This document shows, piece after piece, positions 32,633-45,361 of a stretch of 64,000 nt of DNA (the first letter of the stretch is position 1; every line of letters starts with the position of its first letter). The stretch comes from Gari tellinella. Its lineage: Eukaryota; Mollusca; Bivalvia; Cardiida; Psammobiidae. Made by a program: the position numbers and the translations under genes. The notes beneath the pieces are model-generated. The model saw only the letters and a list, made by a program, of their open reading frames with translations. It searched no databases and was not told the origin of the DNA. The stretch covers positions 20,656,189 to 20,720,188 of the forward strand of contig OV277869.1 of NCBI GenBank assembly GCA_922989275.2, given 5' to 3'.

Positions 32633-34550
32633 AGCTCACCTGAGCCAAAGGCTCAAGGTGAGCTATTGTGACCGCTCACCGTCCGTAGTACGTCTGTCCG
32701 TCTGTCCGTTCACATTTACTTCAAACGACATCTCCTCTGAAACCCGCCGATTGTAGGGAGAGTTCAAACTGCTCATGATGTTCCTTGGATGCTTCTCTAC
32801 AGAAGTTGTTCAAAAAAAAGGAAAAAAAGCACAAACTCTGCTTGAAAAAGCAAAAAAGCAAAAATCTTTAAAAAATCTTCTTGCCCAAAACTACTAGGCC
32901 CTAAGCTTTGATATTTGTACAGTAGAATCTCCTGGTGGATCCCTCTATAGTTTGTTAAAATGAAATCCCTAGGGTCACATTTGACACCACCCTGCACAGT
33001 TTAAGTGCTGCTCTAGGCAGGTTTTACAGTATTTTTGATTTAGGCAGAACTGTATTTACCTGAGTTACCCTTAATATACTATGGGCAAATAACCAATATT
33101 TGCAAACATTTTGGATCCAGATCAGATGCAACATAATGCTGCATCTAATCTGGATCCAAACTATTTGCCACTCATTTACCAACTTAACATTTTCTAAAAA
33201 AAAAAAATGTACATTTTTTACACACAGAAGGTATTTAGCAGACATCATTTCAGTCTGGTAAGGGTAAGCCACCAGCACACTGCTGCTAATGCTACAGTAC
33301 CGTACTCTTGCATAATAGTTGACCTCAGTGATCAGGCCAACAGAACTGAACATGTTGTCTGCTAAAGTTTAGAAATGGTTCAGTCTTCTTCATACTTAGA
33401 GAAACAGGATCTGGAAGTGATCCACTGACAGTTATGTGATTATGTCTTATGCCATATTTATACATATGTTTAATATTGGTTTTGTCACAGTTATCTGCAT
33501 GTTTTGCCATTTTTTCTTGTCCAGGATTCAACCCTTATTCCCAATAAATACTGACGTTTGTTAACCCATTACCCCATAAATGTGCATTTTTAGGCCTTTG
33601 ATTTATTCCTCCACTTAAGAAAATAATTCCCCTTTAACCCTTTCCCCCCATAGCATATCTCTAGTATTGAATGTAGGTGTCCACTTAAAACAGATTGAAA
33701 GTAAAGCAGAATGCGCTTTAAGCGCATTCTGCTTTACTTTCAGCCTGCTTTAAGCTATCATCTGCTAGAATATAGAAAATATTTTGTATTATACATATTT
33801 ATGAATGTATAAATTGGAACTATTTTCTTCAGAGCAAGAATAAACTGAATGCGCTAAAAGGCGCTTCTATGGGGGAAAGGGTTAAACAGTCATGAAAATG
33901 TAAGATGTGAAATAAGTTTCTATATCCTAGTAGATGGTAGCTTAAAGCAGTTTGAAAGTAAAGCAAAGTGTGCATTAAGACCCATTCTGCTTTACTTTCA
34001 ACCTGCTTTAGGTGGCCACCTATTTTCAAAACTAGAAACAGGCTATGGGGTAATGGGTAAAATGAAATTGTTTATTTGGAAAGAGCCTAATGAGAGGAAG
34101 TGCCATTTGCAAAGGTCATAACTCTGACATCATTGTTTTTTTAGTTATTTCCCTTTGTCATATTTTCTTGTCAAGAAGACAACTCCAGTTCTACTGATGC
34201 TATTGTAATGAAATTTTATGTATGGAAAGAAACTGATGAGAGAAAATGCCATGCATAAGGGCAGCAATATTTTGTTTTCCCCTTTGTCATATTTTATTGT
34301 CAGGAAAATAACTCCAGTTCTGCTGACGCTAGTGAAATAATTATCATTTACCGGAAATGGAAATAGCTTGATAAGAGGATGTGTCATGGATAAGGGTCAT
34401 AAGCTTGGCAACAAAATTCACTTTTGTCATGTTTTCTTGTCCGGAAGATAACTCCATTTATAGCTATATTAAAATGTTGTCTTGCCCAGTCAACTTAGGT
34501 ACAAACTTCAATGTCCTCAGGTGAGCGAATTTAGGGCCATGGCCCTCTTG
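32633..34550 (+). mobile_element. Pearl/HINE-like element A, copy 1
   Basis: Starts with the hairpin AGCTCACCTGAGCC/GGCTCAAGGTGAGCT and a GTCCGTCTGTCCGT run. It ends CAGGTGAGCGAA, then the hairpin GGGCCATGGCCC and CTCTTG. The 5' AGCTCACCTGAG and 3' CTCAGGTGAGCG are inverse subterminal repeats, and T runs flank the insertion. These traits match helentron-associated elements. It holds a GGATCCAGATCAGATGC hairpin near 33130 and nested MITEs. Non-coding. Confidence 0.75.
33561..34060. repeat. Foldback MITE containing a second MITE
   Basis: The outer copy runs from TTAACCCATTACCCC (33561) to GGGGTAATGGGTAA (34060), with its own hairpin at 33950-34010. An inner copy (33634-33885, TTAACCCTTTCCCC to its inverse) has a hairpin centred at 33720. 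The outer element continues on both sides of the inner one. Confidence 0.75.
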
Positions 34551-35890
34551 TTTTATTAAATTACGAATCATTGATATGGGTGACAAATAGTTTAGATCCA
34601 GATCAGACGCGCGTTACGAGACCCGGATCCAAACATATTGATAGTATATATTCTATATGGCCTGGCAGCGAAGAGTTAAAGGTAAGATACCTGAAATCGC
34701 GCTCGAATTATAGCCCTGAAACAGAAAAAAATATGCTTATTTTATTAGGCTCGACAGACAATTTAAAAGCACTTGCCTCTCCCAGACTCTTTAGAGGTTC
34801 CCATCGCCACTGTGCCAGGTGGCGAGTCTCTACCCCCCCCTTTGGGTCTCCTGTTGAACTCTGTTTCCTCAGATTCGAGCTTGTAGTCTGATAGCTCGTT
34901 GTCGGGCTTTTCAGACATGCCGTCTCGTGGTAGGTTCTCCCCATGCTTTTCCTCTCGGCATCGCTGAGTTTCGCCGGCGAGTGAGCCTCGCTCATAGAGG
35001 AGTTTACTTCTCCTGGAGACGTAGCACAGCCTAGCAATTATCTGGACCGTTCTAGACCTAACCTGCCTTTCATGTTGCAAGTGTACACGCGACAGTCCCT
35101 GCCAGTGAAGTTTCACGTGACTGGAGTGTGGATACTTGGGTGTCAGCAGAGAACCGAAGTTCTTACGCTGTGGGAAAAGGTGATTCGAAAAAAAAGCAAT
35201 GCTAGTTTCACCTTATTAAGCTGAAATGCTACTGCAGGAGGACTGAAATGCTTTCTGCTTGCGCCGGTGTAACGCAAAGAACCGTCTATTGACGGCTCCT
35301 TTAAATAGCGACTACCACGCTCTTTGGTAGTCGAGTGTCAGATGTTTTTTTCTCTGACAAGTACGACCAACTATAAGATCTCTGATGATTGCCAGGAATT
35401 CAGGTGGCAAGGATCCATACTTTGTATGTACATGTACATTGTATGTTTCTTGTGTTAAGACTTGTTAAACCATGCCAATGTTTCATTTATCATGCGACCA
35501 TGACTTTTGACCTACTTTTGCAAATAAGCATTACATTACAGAACATGACTCTGGCTGGGGGCATTTGTGTTTCACAAACACATTGCTTTTCATCTGATCT
35601 TCACCAAACTTTCTGAAAATGTTTGTTGACATAAAATGGAGACCAAGTTGGATAACCAGCGGCGCCAATTTATGCTAGGCTCTTTGGAGTAATGGCCCTT
35701 GAATTCCTCAAAATGGCGCTTTTATGGCGCTCCATGACAGTTTCTGCTCTCTAACTCGTACATTTTACATTTGATAGACTGGAATCCCCTCCCTGTATCA
35801 TTGGGGGCATTCGTGTAACTGGGACACGCTCTTGTTAGAATAGGGTATTTACCCCACCTGTTTTAAGGTAATTGCTTTTTTTGTTTTTTT
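34551..35890. other. Intervening sequence with an unrecognised minus-strand ORF
   Basis: 34763-35116 on the minus strand is open for 117 codons, GC-richer than its surroundings and strongly charged, but matches no family I know. A GGATCC-type hairpin fragment lies at 34594-34640. From about 35540 to 35840 the text GGGGGCATTYGTGT...CTCTTGTTA resembles the end of another pearl-like family. Confidence 0.35.
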
Positions 35891-36818
35891 AGCTCACCTG
35901 AGCCAAAGGCTCAAGGTGAGCTATTGGGATGGCCCTGTGTCCGTCGTCGTTAGTCATCCGTCGTCGTTAACAATTGCTTCAAATGACATCTCCTCCTATA
36001 CGGCTTGACAGAATTCAACCAAACTTTACAGAAATGTTCCTTGGGTCAAGCTCTTTCAAATTTGTTCAAAGAATTAAAAACAATGCAGAACTCTGGTTGC
36101 CATGGCAACCAAAGTGAAAAAATAAGGAAATCTTAAAAAATCTTCTTGTCAAAAACTAGAAGGGCCAGAGCTTACATATTTGGCACATAGCATTATCTAC
36201 TGGTCCTCTATCAAGTTTGTTCAAATTATGCCCCTGGGGTCAAAATTGGCCCCGCCCCGGGGGTCACAGATTTACATATAGAAGTTATATAGTGAAATTT
36301 TCAAACGTCTTCTTTTCTGAAACTAATGTGGCCAGAGCATTGATATTTGGCATAGTGACACTTCTAGATGTCCTATACGTAAATTGTTCAAATGGTTCTG
36401 GTCAGTTGCATAACTAGGTCACAGGAGCTAAAAATAGATTTTTTTCATTGAAAACTTAAAAATTCTTCTTGTCTGAAACTACAAGGGCCTGAGCTTAGAT
36501 ATTTGGCACATAGCATCGCCTACAGGTCCTCTATTTAGTTTGTTCAAATTATGCACCTGGGGTCAAAATTGGCCCCACCCCTGGGGTCACAGTTTTACAT
36601 AGAGTTATATAGAGAAAATTTGAAACGTCTTCTTCTCTGACACTAATATGGCCAGAGCTTTTATATTCGGTATGGTGACACTTTTAAATATACTTTACAT
36701 AATTTGTTCAAATTGTTCGGGTCTGTTGCATATCTAGGTCAGTCCTGGACATAAATTATTATTGCCATTTTTTCAGCTATTTTCTCAGGTGAGCGAAATA
36801 TGCCCCATGGGGCTCTTG
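35891..36818 (+). mobile_element. Pearl/HINE-like element B, copy 1
   Basis: Header hairpin AGCTCACCTGAGCC/GGCTCAAGGTGAGCT, then a GGATGGCCCTGTGTCC block and TCGTCG repeats. Core units share GGCCAGAGCTTTGATATTTG and GGCCCCGCCCCGGGGGTCAC. The end is CTCAGGTGAGCGAAATATGC, the hairpin GCCCCATGGGGC and TCTTG. Non-coding. Confidence 0.78.
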
Positions 36819-36924
36819 TTTATTGAGTAACAATAAAATTGTTACCCCACTGATATTTGGTTAATTGCTTAAAAAAGCAACTCATGATGAATTTCTGAAA
36901 TATTTTCCTTATAGATTGTTTCAT

Positions 36925-37012
36925 TATTTAAGGCAGTTTGAAAGAAAAGCAGAATGCTCTCTGGAAGCATTCTGCTTTACTTTCAATCTTGTTAAAGCCC
37001 CCTGCAGAAACT
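36925..37012. repeat. Foldback MITE hairpin
   Basis: GAAAGCAGAATGCT..../AGCATTCTGCTTT arms near 36950-36985 with AAGGCAGTTTGAAAG outside; same family as the 23305 copy. Confidence 0.6.
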
Positions 37013-37245
37013 ATGAAGATTAAACAACTACCTGTCACCTAGGCATAAAATTTGACATTGGCAGTCTGTGTGATGGAACAAATAGCCGTGTTAACAGAGG
37101 TTTAATGAGGAAAAGTTTAACTCTTTTTATGCTTAAATATTCATGTGGACTCTTACATTGTTGGAAAAATAATAATATTTGTTGATTTTAAAAGGAGTTA
37201 TCCATTCAGATATCGTTTTCTGTTTAACACGCACACCATTGTGTT

Positions 37246-37276
<31 letters not shown>

Positions 37277-38224
37277 GTGAGCTATTGTGACCGCTCATTG
37301 TCCGTAGTACGTCTGTCCGTCTGTCCGTTCACTTTTACTTCAAACGACATCTCCTCTGAACCCGGGGATTGTAGGGCGGATTCAAACTGCTCATGATGTT
37401 CCTTGGATGCTTCTCTACAGAAGTTGTTTAAATGAAAGAGAAAAAGCAAAAACTCTGCTTGAAAAAGCAAAAAAGCAAAAAAATTTAAAAAATCTTCTTG
37501 CTAAAAACTACTAGGCCCTAAGCTTTGATATTTTTACAGTAGAATCTCCTGGTCGATCCCTCTATAGTCTGTTAAAATGAAATCCCTAGGGTCACACTTG
37601 ACGCCACCCTGCGCAGTTTAAGTGCTGCTCTAGGCAGGTTTTACAGTATTTTTGATGAAGCAAAAGCAGAACTGTATTTTACCTGAGTTACTCTTAATAT
37701 ACTAAGGGCAAATAGCCAATATTTGCAAACATTTTGGATCCAGATCAGATGCAACATAATGCTGCATCTAATTTGGATCCAAACTATTGGTACTCATTTA
37801 CCAACTGAACATGTTCTAAATTCTTTTTTTTATCACTTTTCGCATACAGTAGGTTTTAAGCAGATATCATTTCAGTCTGGTAAGGGTAAGCCTTCAGAGC
37901 AGTTGCTAATTCTACCATACTACCCAGTATTTGACCTCAGCCACTGAACTGATGGTCTTAGCTGAACATGTTGTCTGCTAAAGTTTATAAATGGTTTAGT
38001 CTGCTTCATACTTAGAGAAACAGGGTCTGGAAGTGATCCACTGACAGTTATGTAATTATGTCTTTTGCCATATTTATACATATGTTTACTATTGGTTTTG
38101 TTAGAGTTATCTGTATGTTTTGTCTTTTTTTTCTTGTCCAGGATTCAACCCTTTCCCTCCATAAATACTGACGTTTGTTAACCCATTACCCCATAAATGT
38201 GCATTTTTAGGCCTTTGATTTATT

Positions 38225-38765
38225 AGCTCACCTGAGCCAAAGGCTCAAGGTGAGCTATTGGGATGGCCCTGTGTCCGTCGTCCGTCGTCCGTCGTGCGTC
38301 GTCCGTCGTCGTTAACAATTGCTTCAAATGACATCTTCTCCTAAACGGCTGAACAGATTTCAACCAAACTTTACAGGAATGTTCCTTGGGTCAAGCTCTT
38401 TCAAATTTGTTCAAAGAATTGAAAACAATATAGAACTCTGGTTGCTATGGCAACCAAAGTGAAAAAATAAGGAAATCTTAAAAAATCTTCTTGTCTGAAA
38501 CTACAAGGGCCAGAGCTTAGATATTTGGCACATAACATTATCTACAGGTCCTCTATCAAGTTTGTTCAAATTATGCCCCTGGGGTCAAAATTGGCCCCGC
38601 CCCGGGGGTCACAGTTTTACATAGAGTTATATAGTGAAAATTTCAAACGTCTTCTCCACTGAAACTGATATGGCCAGAGCTTTGATATTTGGCATGGTGA
38701 CACTTCTAAATGTCCTTTACCTAGTTTGTTCAAATGGTTCTGGTCGGTTAAATATCTAGGTCATA
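38225..38765 (+). mobile_element. Pearl/HINE-like element B, 3'-truncated fragment
   Basis: Header hairpin plus the GGATGGCCCTGTGTCC block and about two core units; the GCCCCATGGGGC terminus is missing. It replaces the point where the A-family MITE would continue. Confidence 0.65.
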
Positions 38766-39134
38766 ATTCACATTCAAAATATGTATAGCAGACAGCAATT
38801 CAGCATTATAAGAGTTAGACCCTAGCCAAATTTCCTACTGGCAGAGTTACATAACTGAACTCAGGTCAGCTGGTCAGCTGATGAGGTTTCATATGGTGGT
38901 GTCTGCTATATATTCATGCCCTGCAGTTGGGGGCATATCGTTTTTGTCTGTCTGCTTTTTTGTCTGTTTGTCCATTTGTTTGTCTGTCAGTCCACAACTT
39001 TAATCTTAGCCATAACTTTGTTAAAGTTAGAAACTTTATAACTTGGGTCATGTCCTACAAAGGTCAATGTCAATTTTGAGATATTTCCCAGTGTCATATT
39101 TTCTTGTCTTTGAGATAACTCCAGTTCTACTGAT

Positions 39135-39305
39135 GTTAACCCATTACCCCATACATATGCCTTTTTACGCCTTTAATTTATTCCTCCTCTAAAGAAAATA
39201 ATTCCACATTATATAGTCATAAACATGTAAGATATAAGAAATAGTATCTATATCTTAGTAGATGATAACTTAAAGCAGGTTGAAAGTAAAGCAGAGTGCG
39301 CAATA
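39135..39305. repeat. Foldback MITE, truncated at its hairpin
   Basis: TTAACCCATTACCCC start through GTTGAAAGTAAAGCAGAG; the second hairpin arm is lost and A-family text resumes. Confidence 0.6.
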
Positions 39306-39487
39306 AATAATCATATGGAAATACATGTAGCTTGATAAGAAGAAGTGTCATGGATAAGGGCCATAACTCTGCCAACAATATTTTTTTAAGTTATTCCAAT
39401 TTGTCATGTTTTTTTTGTCTGGAAGATAATTCCATTTACAGCTATATTAAAATGTTGTCTTGCCTATTAAGCTAAGGCACAATGACC

Positions 39488-39733
39488 TCAGGTGAGCGAA
39501 TTAAGGGCCATGGCCCTCTTGTTAGTTTTACTGCATTTACTTGGAGGACAAACCCGGTCTAAAACATCGTCTAAAATTTCTTTAACACGTGATTCGCTAC
39601 GGTAAAGAACGTCTTTCAATAGATCATCAACTATATAACGACAAACTTTCTCGCTATTTTCCACAGAGGGAGCGATATACCCAAGTAAGGTGTTGGTTTG
39701 AACACTTGCCAGCTTCCTTCGACCTCGCGGCAC
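39488..39733 (-). other. Possible exon-like open frame, minus strand
   Basis: The frame has no ATG at its start and reads a helix-rich, charged peptide (SENSEKVC-like, YIVDDLLKDVLYRSESR, VKEILDDVLDRV). A CCAAGTAAAT at about 39540 could be a donor site, and upstream pyrimidines could be an acceptor. Part of the frame's 3' end is pearl-element sequence, so only 39545-39733 could be real. It may be a host exon or a fragment of an unrecognised element. Chance is not excluded. Confidence 0.2.
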
Positions 39734-40109
39734 ATCGTGAAAAGCGGAAACGGAAATTGGTTATAAAAGACTGGTTTACAACTATCACAAGAAGAGCCAA
39801 AATGAGCGAAATGGACTGCCTTAGTTATTTTATACAGCGCGATATGCTGCACCAGTGATGACAATAATAAGATTTTATACCAGTCTAACAATAACGCACA
39901 CTGACCGATGACGTAATGCATATACTGTCTGTTTAAAAGAATGAAAGTTAAGTAACGGCATACAAATGTTTTCTTTTTAATACGCACTGAATTTTAAACT
40001 ATTTGCTTAGAATGAATATTATTTGCTTTTTAGTACGCTGACGAATTATAAAAATTACTTTCTGGTCAATTTTTTTGCGTAATTACGCAAATACGCAGCT
40101 TATCAACAG

Positions 40110-41880
40110 CTCTGCATGTATATGGTTAATTATCTTCAGATACGCCCTATATCTGAAACTCTGTGACCAATGTTAAGTTTTTAGCTCACCAGAGCCAAAG
40201 GCTCAAGGTGAGCTATTTGGATGGCACTGTGTCGTGCGTGGTTCGTCGTCCGTCGTCGTTAACAATTGCTTCAAATGACATCTCCTCCTATACCGCTGAA
40301 CAGATTTCAACCAAACTTCACAGGAATGTTCCTTAGGTCAAGCTCTTTCACATTTGTTCAAAGAATTAAAAACAATGCAGAACTCTGGTTGCCATGGCAA
40401 CCAAAGTGAAAAAATAAGGAAATCTTAAAAAATCTTCTTGTCAAAAACTGCAAAGGCCAAAACTTAGATATTAAGCACATAGCATCACCTACAGGTCCTC
40501 TATCAAGTTTTTTCAAATTGGCCCCGCCCCGGGGGTCACAGTTTTACATAGAGTTATATAGTGAAAATTTCAAACGTCTTCTCCTCTGAAACTAATATGG
40601 CCAGAGCTTTGATATTTGGCATGGTGACACTTCTAGATGTCCTTTACCAATATTGTTCAAATGGTTCCCGTCAGTTGCATATCTAGGTCACAGGAGCTAA
40701 AAATAGATTTTTTTCAATGAATACTTAGAAAAACTTCTTCTTTGAAACTACAAGGGCCATAGCTTAGATATTTGACACATAGCATCGACTACAGGTCCTC
40801 TATCAAGTTTGTTCAAATTATGTCCCTGGGGTCAAAATTGGCCCCGCCCTGGGGGTCACAGTTTTACATAGAGTTATATAGCGAAATTTTCAAACTTCTT
40901 CTCCTCTGACACTAATATGGCCAGAGCTCTGAAATTTGGTATGGTGACACTTCTGAATATCCTTTACGCTCTTTGTTCAAATGGTTCCGGTCTATTGCAT
41001 AATTAGTTCACAGGAGCTACAAATAGATTTTTTCTATAAAAACGTTAAAAAAAAATCTTCTCGTCAAAAACTATGAGCGCCAGAGCTTAGATGTTTGGCA
41101 CATAGCATCACCTACAGGTCCTCTATCAAGTTTGTACAAATTATGCCCCTCGGGTCAAAATTGGCCCTGGAGGTCACAGTTTTAGGTAGAGTTATAAAGT
41201 GAAAATTTCAAACGTCTTTTCCTCTGAAACTAAAATGGCCAGAGCTGTGATATTTGGCATGGTGACACTTCTGGATGACCTTTACCTATTTTGTTCAAAT
41301 GGTTCCAGTCTATTGCATATGTAGGACACAGGAGCTAAAAATAGATTTTTTAAATGGAAACTTAAAAAAATCTTCTTGTCTAAATCCCTACTACCCTGAT
41401 CTTAGATATTTGGCATATAGCATCATCTACTGGTCCTCTATCAAGATTGTTCAAATTATGCCCTTCAGGTAAAAATTGGCCACAACCTGGACATAAATCA
41501 GTATCTCCATTTTGTCAGCTATTCTCAGGTGAGCGAAATATGCCCCATGGGGCTCTTGTTTTCTTAAAAATTTGATTCGTAACTTAATTAATATAATAAG
41601 CTTGTACGAAATTACTGCTGATGTAGCTTCCTAACTGGCTTTGAATATAAAGTGGTAGATCTAAGAAAATATAAAATATTGAAGCTTCGGCTCCCATCAA
41701 GTATCGAAACATGTAAGTTTGCTGGTACCCAAGTTTGCTGGTTAATGACCTTCACAAATCAACTCGTAAAACACATTTGACAACTGATCGCAATTATACA
41801 GTGCAATTATTGTAAAGAAGGCTGGTATTGGACATTTATACATGTTTGTAAAAATGTGTGAACATTCTTTATTCATAGGT
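40110..41880 (-). mobile_element. MULE-like element, copy 3, truncated and interrupted
   Basis: 40110-40180 and 41565-41880 match the inverse of 20360-20780 in copy 1, including ATCAAGTATCGAAACATG and GGTTAATTATC. The two parts are separated by a B-family pearl element. Both TIRs are lost. Confidence 0.7.
40183..41558 (+). mobile_element. Pearl/HINE-like element B, copy 2, inserted in the MULE-like element
   Basis: Header AGCTCACCAGAGCC/GGCTCAAGGTGAGCT, at least three core units of about 280-330 bp, and a full GCCCCATGGGGCTCTTG end. Comparison with copy 1 of the host element shows insertion in a T run (AAGTTTTT|CT). Confidence 0.8.
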
Positions 41881-43194
41881 ATTTTTATTCCCCCAAAAAT
41901 AGGCTTTGGGCGCATATAGTAATCGCACCGTGCGTGTGTGGGTGGGTGTGTGTGTGTGTACAAAAGCTTGTCCGGAGCATATCTCCTATACCTTACCAGC
42001 TAGGGATTCCAATTTGGTGTGTGAGTACATCTTGGGATGGCGGAGTGTCGCGTACCACTTTCAAGTCACTCTGACCTTGACCGTTGACCTCTATTTAACA
42101 AAAGCTTGTCTGGAGCATATATCCTATACCTTACCAGCTAGGGACTCGAAATTTGGTGTGTGAGTACATCTTGGGATGGAAGAGTGTCGCGTACCACGTT
42201 CAGGTCACTGTGACCTTGACCTTTGACCTCGATTTAACAAAAAGCTTGTCCGGAGCATATTTCCTATACCTTACCAGCTAGGGACTCCAAATTTGGGGTG
42301 TGAGTACATCTTGGGATGACAGAGTGTCGCGTACCACATATAGGTCACTGTGACTTTGACCTTTAACCTCGATTTAACAAAAAGCTTGTCAGGAGCATAT
42401 CTCCTATATACCTGACCAGCTAGGGACTCCAAATTTGGTGTGTGAGTACATCTTGGGATGGCGGAGTGTCACATACAACTTTCAGGTCACGGTGACCTTG
42501 ACCTTTGACCTGGATTTAGCAAAAAGCTTGTCCGGAGCATATCTCCTATACCACAGGGGCGGAACTCTGTCACACAATAAGTGGAAACGGGACGACGCTC
42601 GGTCACACCTGCACGACGATTAACATTGATAATTTTGTAAACATGCGCTGTGATTGTACTTTCATTTTTGCAAATGCAGTAGCTCAAGTCTGTCTGAAAG
42701 GCATTTTGTTCAATTGAACTTGATGAAATGTTTGCAATATTGTTTTAGAACAAATATATGATACAAGTGATAAGTTTAAGGGGATTTAGAGCTATGTTTG
42801 ATAAAGAATGGCCTGTTAAAGTCATCGTTTATCTTAGAAATGTCTGTTTAACGTGTCTTTGCTACAATAACTCAGCAAATTTCCTTTGGAAATAAAAAAA
42901 AATAGTTTTAGTAAGTTCATTCATGCAAACTACTAATAAATCAGCGAGTTAACCGGTATTTGCTTTAACCAATGACGAGAAAACGAGCATCTAGTGGACA
43001 GTCAGTGAATGCTGTGTATGTAACGCACACCGTAGACTTCGTTTTTCCTTGTGTAAAGCCTGCATGTCGACTCAGCTGTTTCAGACACGGGACGATCATG
43101 AAAATCAGTTTTGTTGAGGACGAAACACTGTGAACATACTACAGGATACAAATCTCATTAGATCTGCAAGAAACTTAGTCAAAATGTTTGTCTC

Positions 43195-43862
43195 ATTATT
43201 TTCAAGGTTAAGTTTGAATGTGGGATATGTCCGGTCACATAATAGATCATTTGGCCAAATAATTTAAAAAACCTTGTGAATACTCTAGAGGCAACAAATA
43301 GCATTAGATTTTAATGCAATTTGGTCAAAATGTATGTCTTATTAATTAATATCTAGGTCAAGTTTGAATAAAGGTGTTGTCGGATTAAACACTAGGCCAC
43401 TAGGTCAAATTATCGAAAATCCGTGTTAACACTATATAGAGGCTACAAATCTCATTAGATATTCATGAAACTTAGTCAAAATGTTTGCAGTAATGATTTC
43501 TAGATCAAGTTTGAGTTTGGGTCATGTTGGTTAAAAAACTAGGTCGCTATGGTAAATCATAGAAAAACCTTGTCAACACTCTAGAAGCTACAAATCTCAA
43601 AATAAATTTCACGAAACTTGGTTAAAATGTGTGACATATTAATATCAAGGTGACATTTTGATTTGGGTTACCTCCAATTAAAAACTAGGTCACTAAGTCA
43701 AATCAAAGAAAACTCTTGTTAACACTCTAGAGGCTACAAATCTCATTCGATTTTCATGAAACTTGCTAAAAATGTTTGCCTTGTTGCTTTCTAGATCAAG
43801 CTTAAATGTTGGTAATGTCAGTTCAAAAACTAGGTCACAAGATCAAATCATAGAAAAACCTT
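43195..43862 (+). repeat. Tandem core, ~150-bp units (pearl-like family D)
   Basis: Units share ACTCTAGAGGCTACAAATCTC and CTAGATCAAGTTTGA with AAACTAGGTCACTAGGTCAA. About four copies. A matching end piece (46440-46672, finishing GGCCATAGGGGCCTTTGTT) lies beyond other sequence. Confidence 0.7.
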
Positions 43863-45355
43863 GTAAACAACTTCACTGGTACACAATTTTCAACTCCGTC
43901 ACAATGGAAATTGGCATGGTTGCGACAGCTCGTCACGAAACGGTTGCAAAGTGTCCCGTACAATTGAAAGACTATTTTGGGATATTTATTATAAAAATAA
44001 ACCCTTTCTTGGTTACATTTACGAAAGTTAAGTGAAACATGTTATACTGAGCCATTCTGTATAATTTAGATGGAGCGTAATTTCCATAATCGTGAGATTT
44101 CCGTGAAAACCGTCGCAAATTGAAAATGAAAGTAGATTTTCTGCAGTTCGCACATGTTTCAGCCATTTCAACCGTTGTAAATGTAAAATAAATGCTTCAA
44201 TTGTTTAAAAACTGCAAGATCATGAAAATACTGTCATTTCCGCTTCGATTTTTTTAGTTTGTGCACTATTTCAAACTGGAAAATGATTACTGCAATCTGA
44301 ACAGAAATGTAACGGTTTGGATAACGATTAGGGTGTTTATGTCACAGTCTGTTTAAGAAAGCGTCACGGTCTGGCTAACGATATTTCAACTGCTACATAA
44401 TTATATAAGATTAGAACTACATACATTGATAGAAGGCACTGCAGAGGATTGCAGTGTGTATGATACATAAGTTTACGCGTTCTGGCATAACGTGAACTTG
44501 AAGTGGCGAACGTTTTGTCTATTTTTTATGTCCCACATGACTTAATCGGGGGCATATTGTTTATGGTCTGTCTGTTAGTTTGCTTTTCTGTTCGTCTGCA
44601 TGTCCACAATTTAACATTGGCCATAACTAAATACTTTATATGTGGTATGTGTACTCATCTTGAGAATCTCTTGAGCTCGGCACAACTTGGGTCATTTACA
44701 GGTCATTTAGATGTAAAATCCTGTAATAGAGACGTTATACTTGGTATGTGTACTCAACTCAAAAAGCTATTGAGCTTGGTACAACTTGGGTCATGTCTAA
44801 CAGAGGTCAATGTCATTTAGAGGTCAAATGCGATTAATTTGACATTGGCCATAACTCTTGAGCTACATAATATAGAGACCCCATATTTGGCATGTGCACT
44901 CAACTTAAAAAGCTCTTTAGCTCAGTGCAGTTTGGTCATGTCAGCCAAAGGTCAAGGTCATATAGAGGTCAAATAGAGTTAATTCAAAGTTGGACATAAC
45001 TTTAGTTTAAAATCTAGTAAAAACTTGTTTCTTTGTACATAACTTCTGATGTAAATTTCATTATGTGAACGTTTCCTGCGGTTTTAAATTTTACAACACC
45101 AAGAAAAAGCTGAAATGCAATGTGATCTACATATATCAAAGTTCTCGGACGCAACCAATTCAAAATAATGCAACCTATTCTGAGAGCCAAACATTTTCAC
45201 TTAACTGGGAAACAACACGAGGTAGTAGGTGTTTAAGCTGCCCTGTTGTTTTAAAACATAACCATCGTCTACAATGAACTAAACGTAGGTGTGTTATTGT
45301 TATCAGTAGTTTCCCCTGTGCATAGTGGACGTAAACGTTGACTTCCATTTTCAAC
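43863..45355. repeat. Mixed interior with a second short tandem block
   Basis: 44515-45000 has three loose units around GGCCATAACT, CAACTTGGGTCATGTC and AAGGTCA, preceded by GGGGGCATATTGTTT and a TCTGTCTGTT run, like other tandem-core elements. The rest is unassigned. Confidence 0.5.
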
Positions 45356-45361
45356 TGTCAG

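Larger units (their letters stand above)
37252..39521 (+). mobile_element. Pearl/HINE-like element A, copy 2, with nested fragments
   Basis: Header and first ~900 bp closely match the copy at 32633, including the GGATCCAGATCAGATGC hairpin (37735). The end is CAGGTGAGCGAATTAAGG, the hairpin GGGCCATGGCCC and CTCTTG. The middle is disturbed: a B-family header enters at 38225 and a partial MITE at 39135. Confidence 0.72.

Noticed and set aside
34763..35116. GC-rich 117-codon minus-strand ORF as a gene
   Set aside because: No family resemblance, overlapping open frames on both strands, no splice or promoter evidence; kept only as a note.
42552..42570. CACAGGGG tip as a RAG-type recombination signal
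   Set aside because: Only the first bases resemble a CACAGTG heptamer and no nonamer at 12 or 23 bp spacing is apparent.
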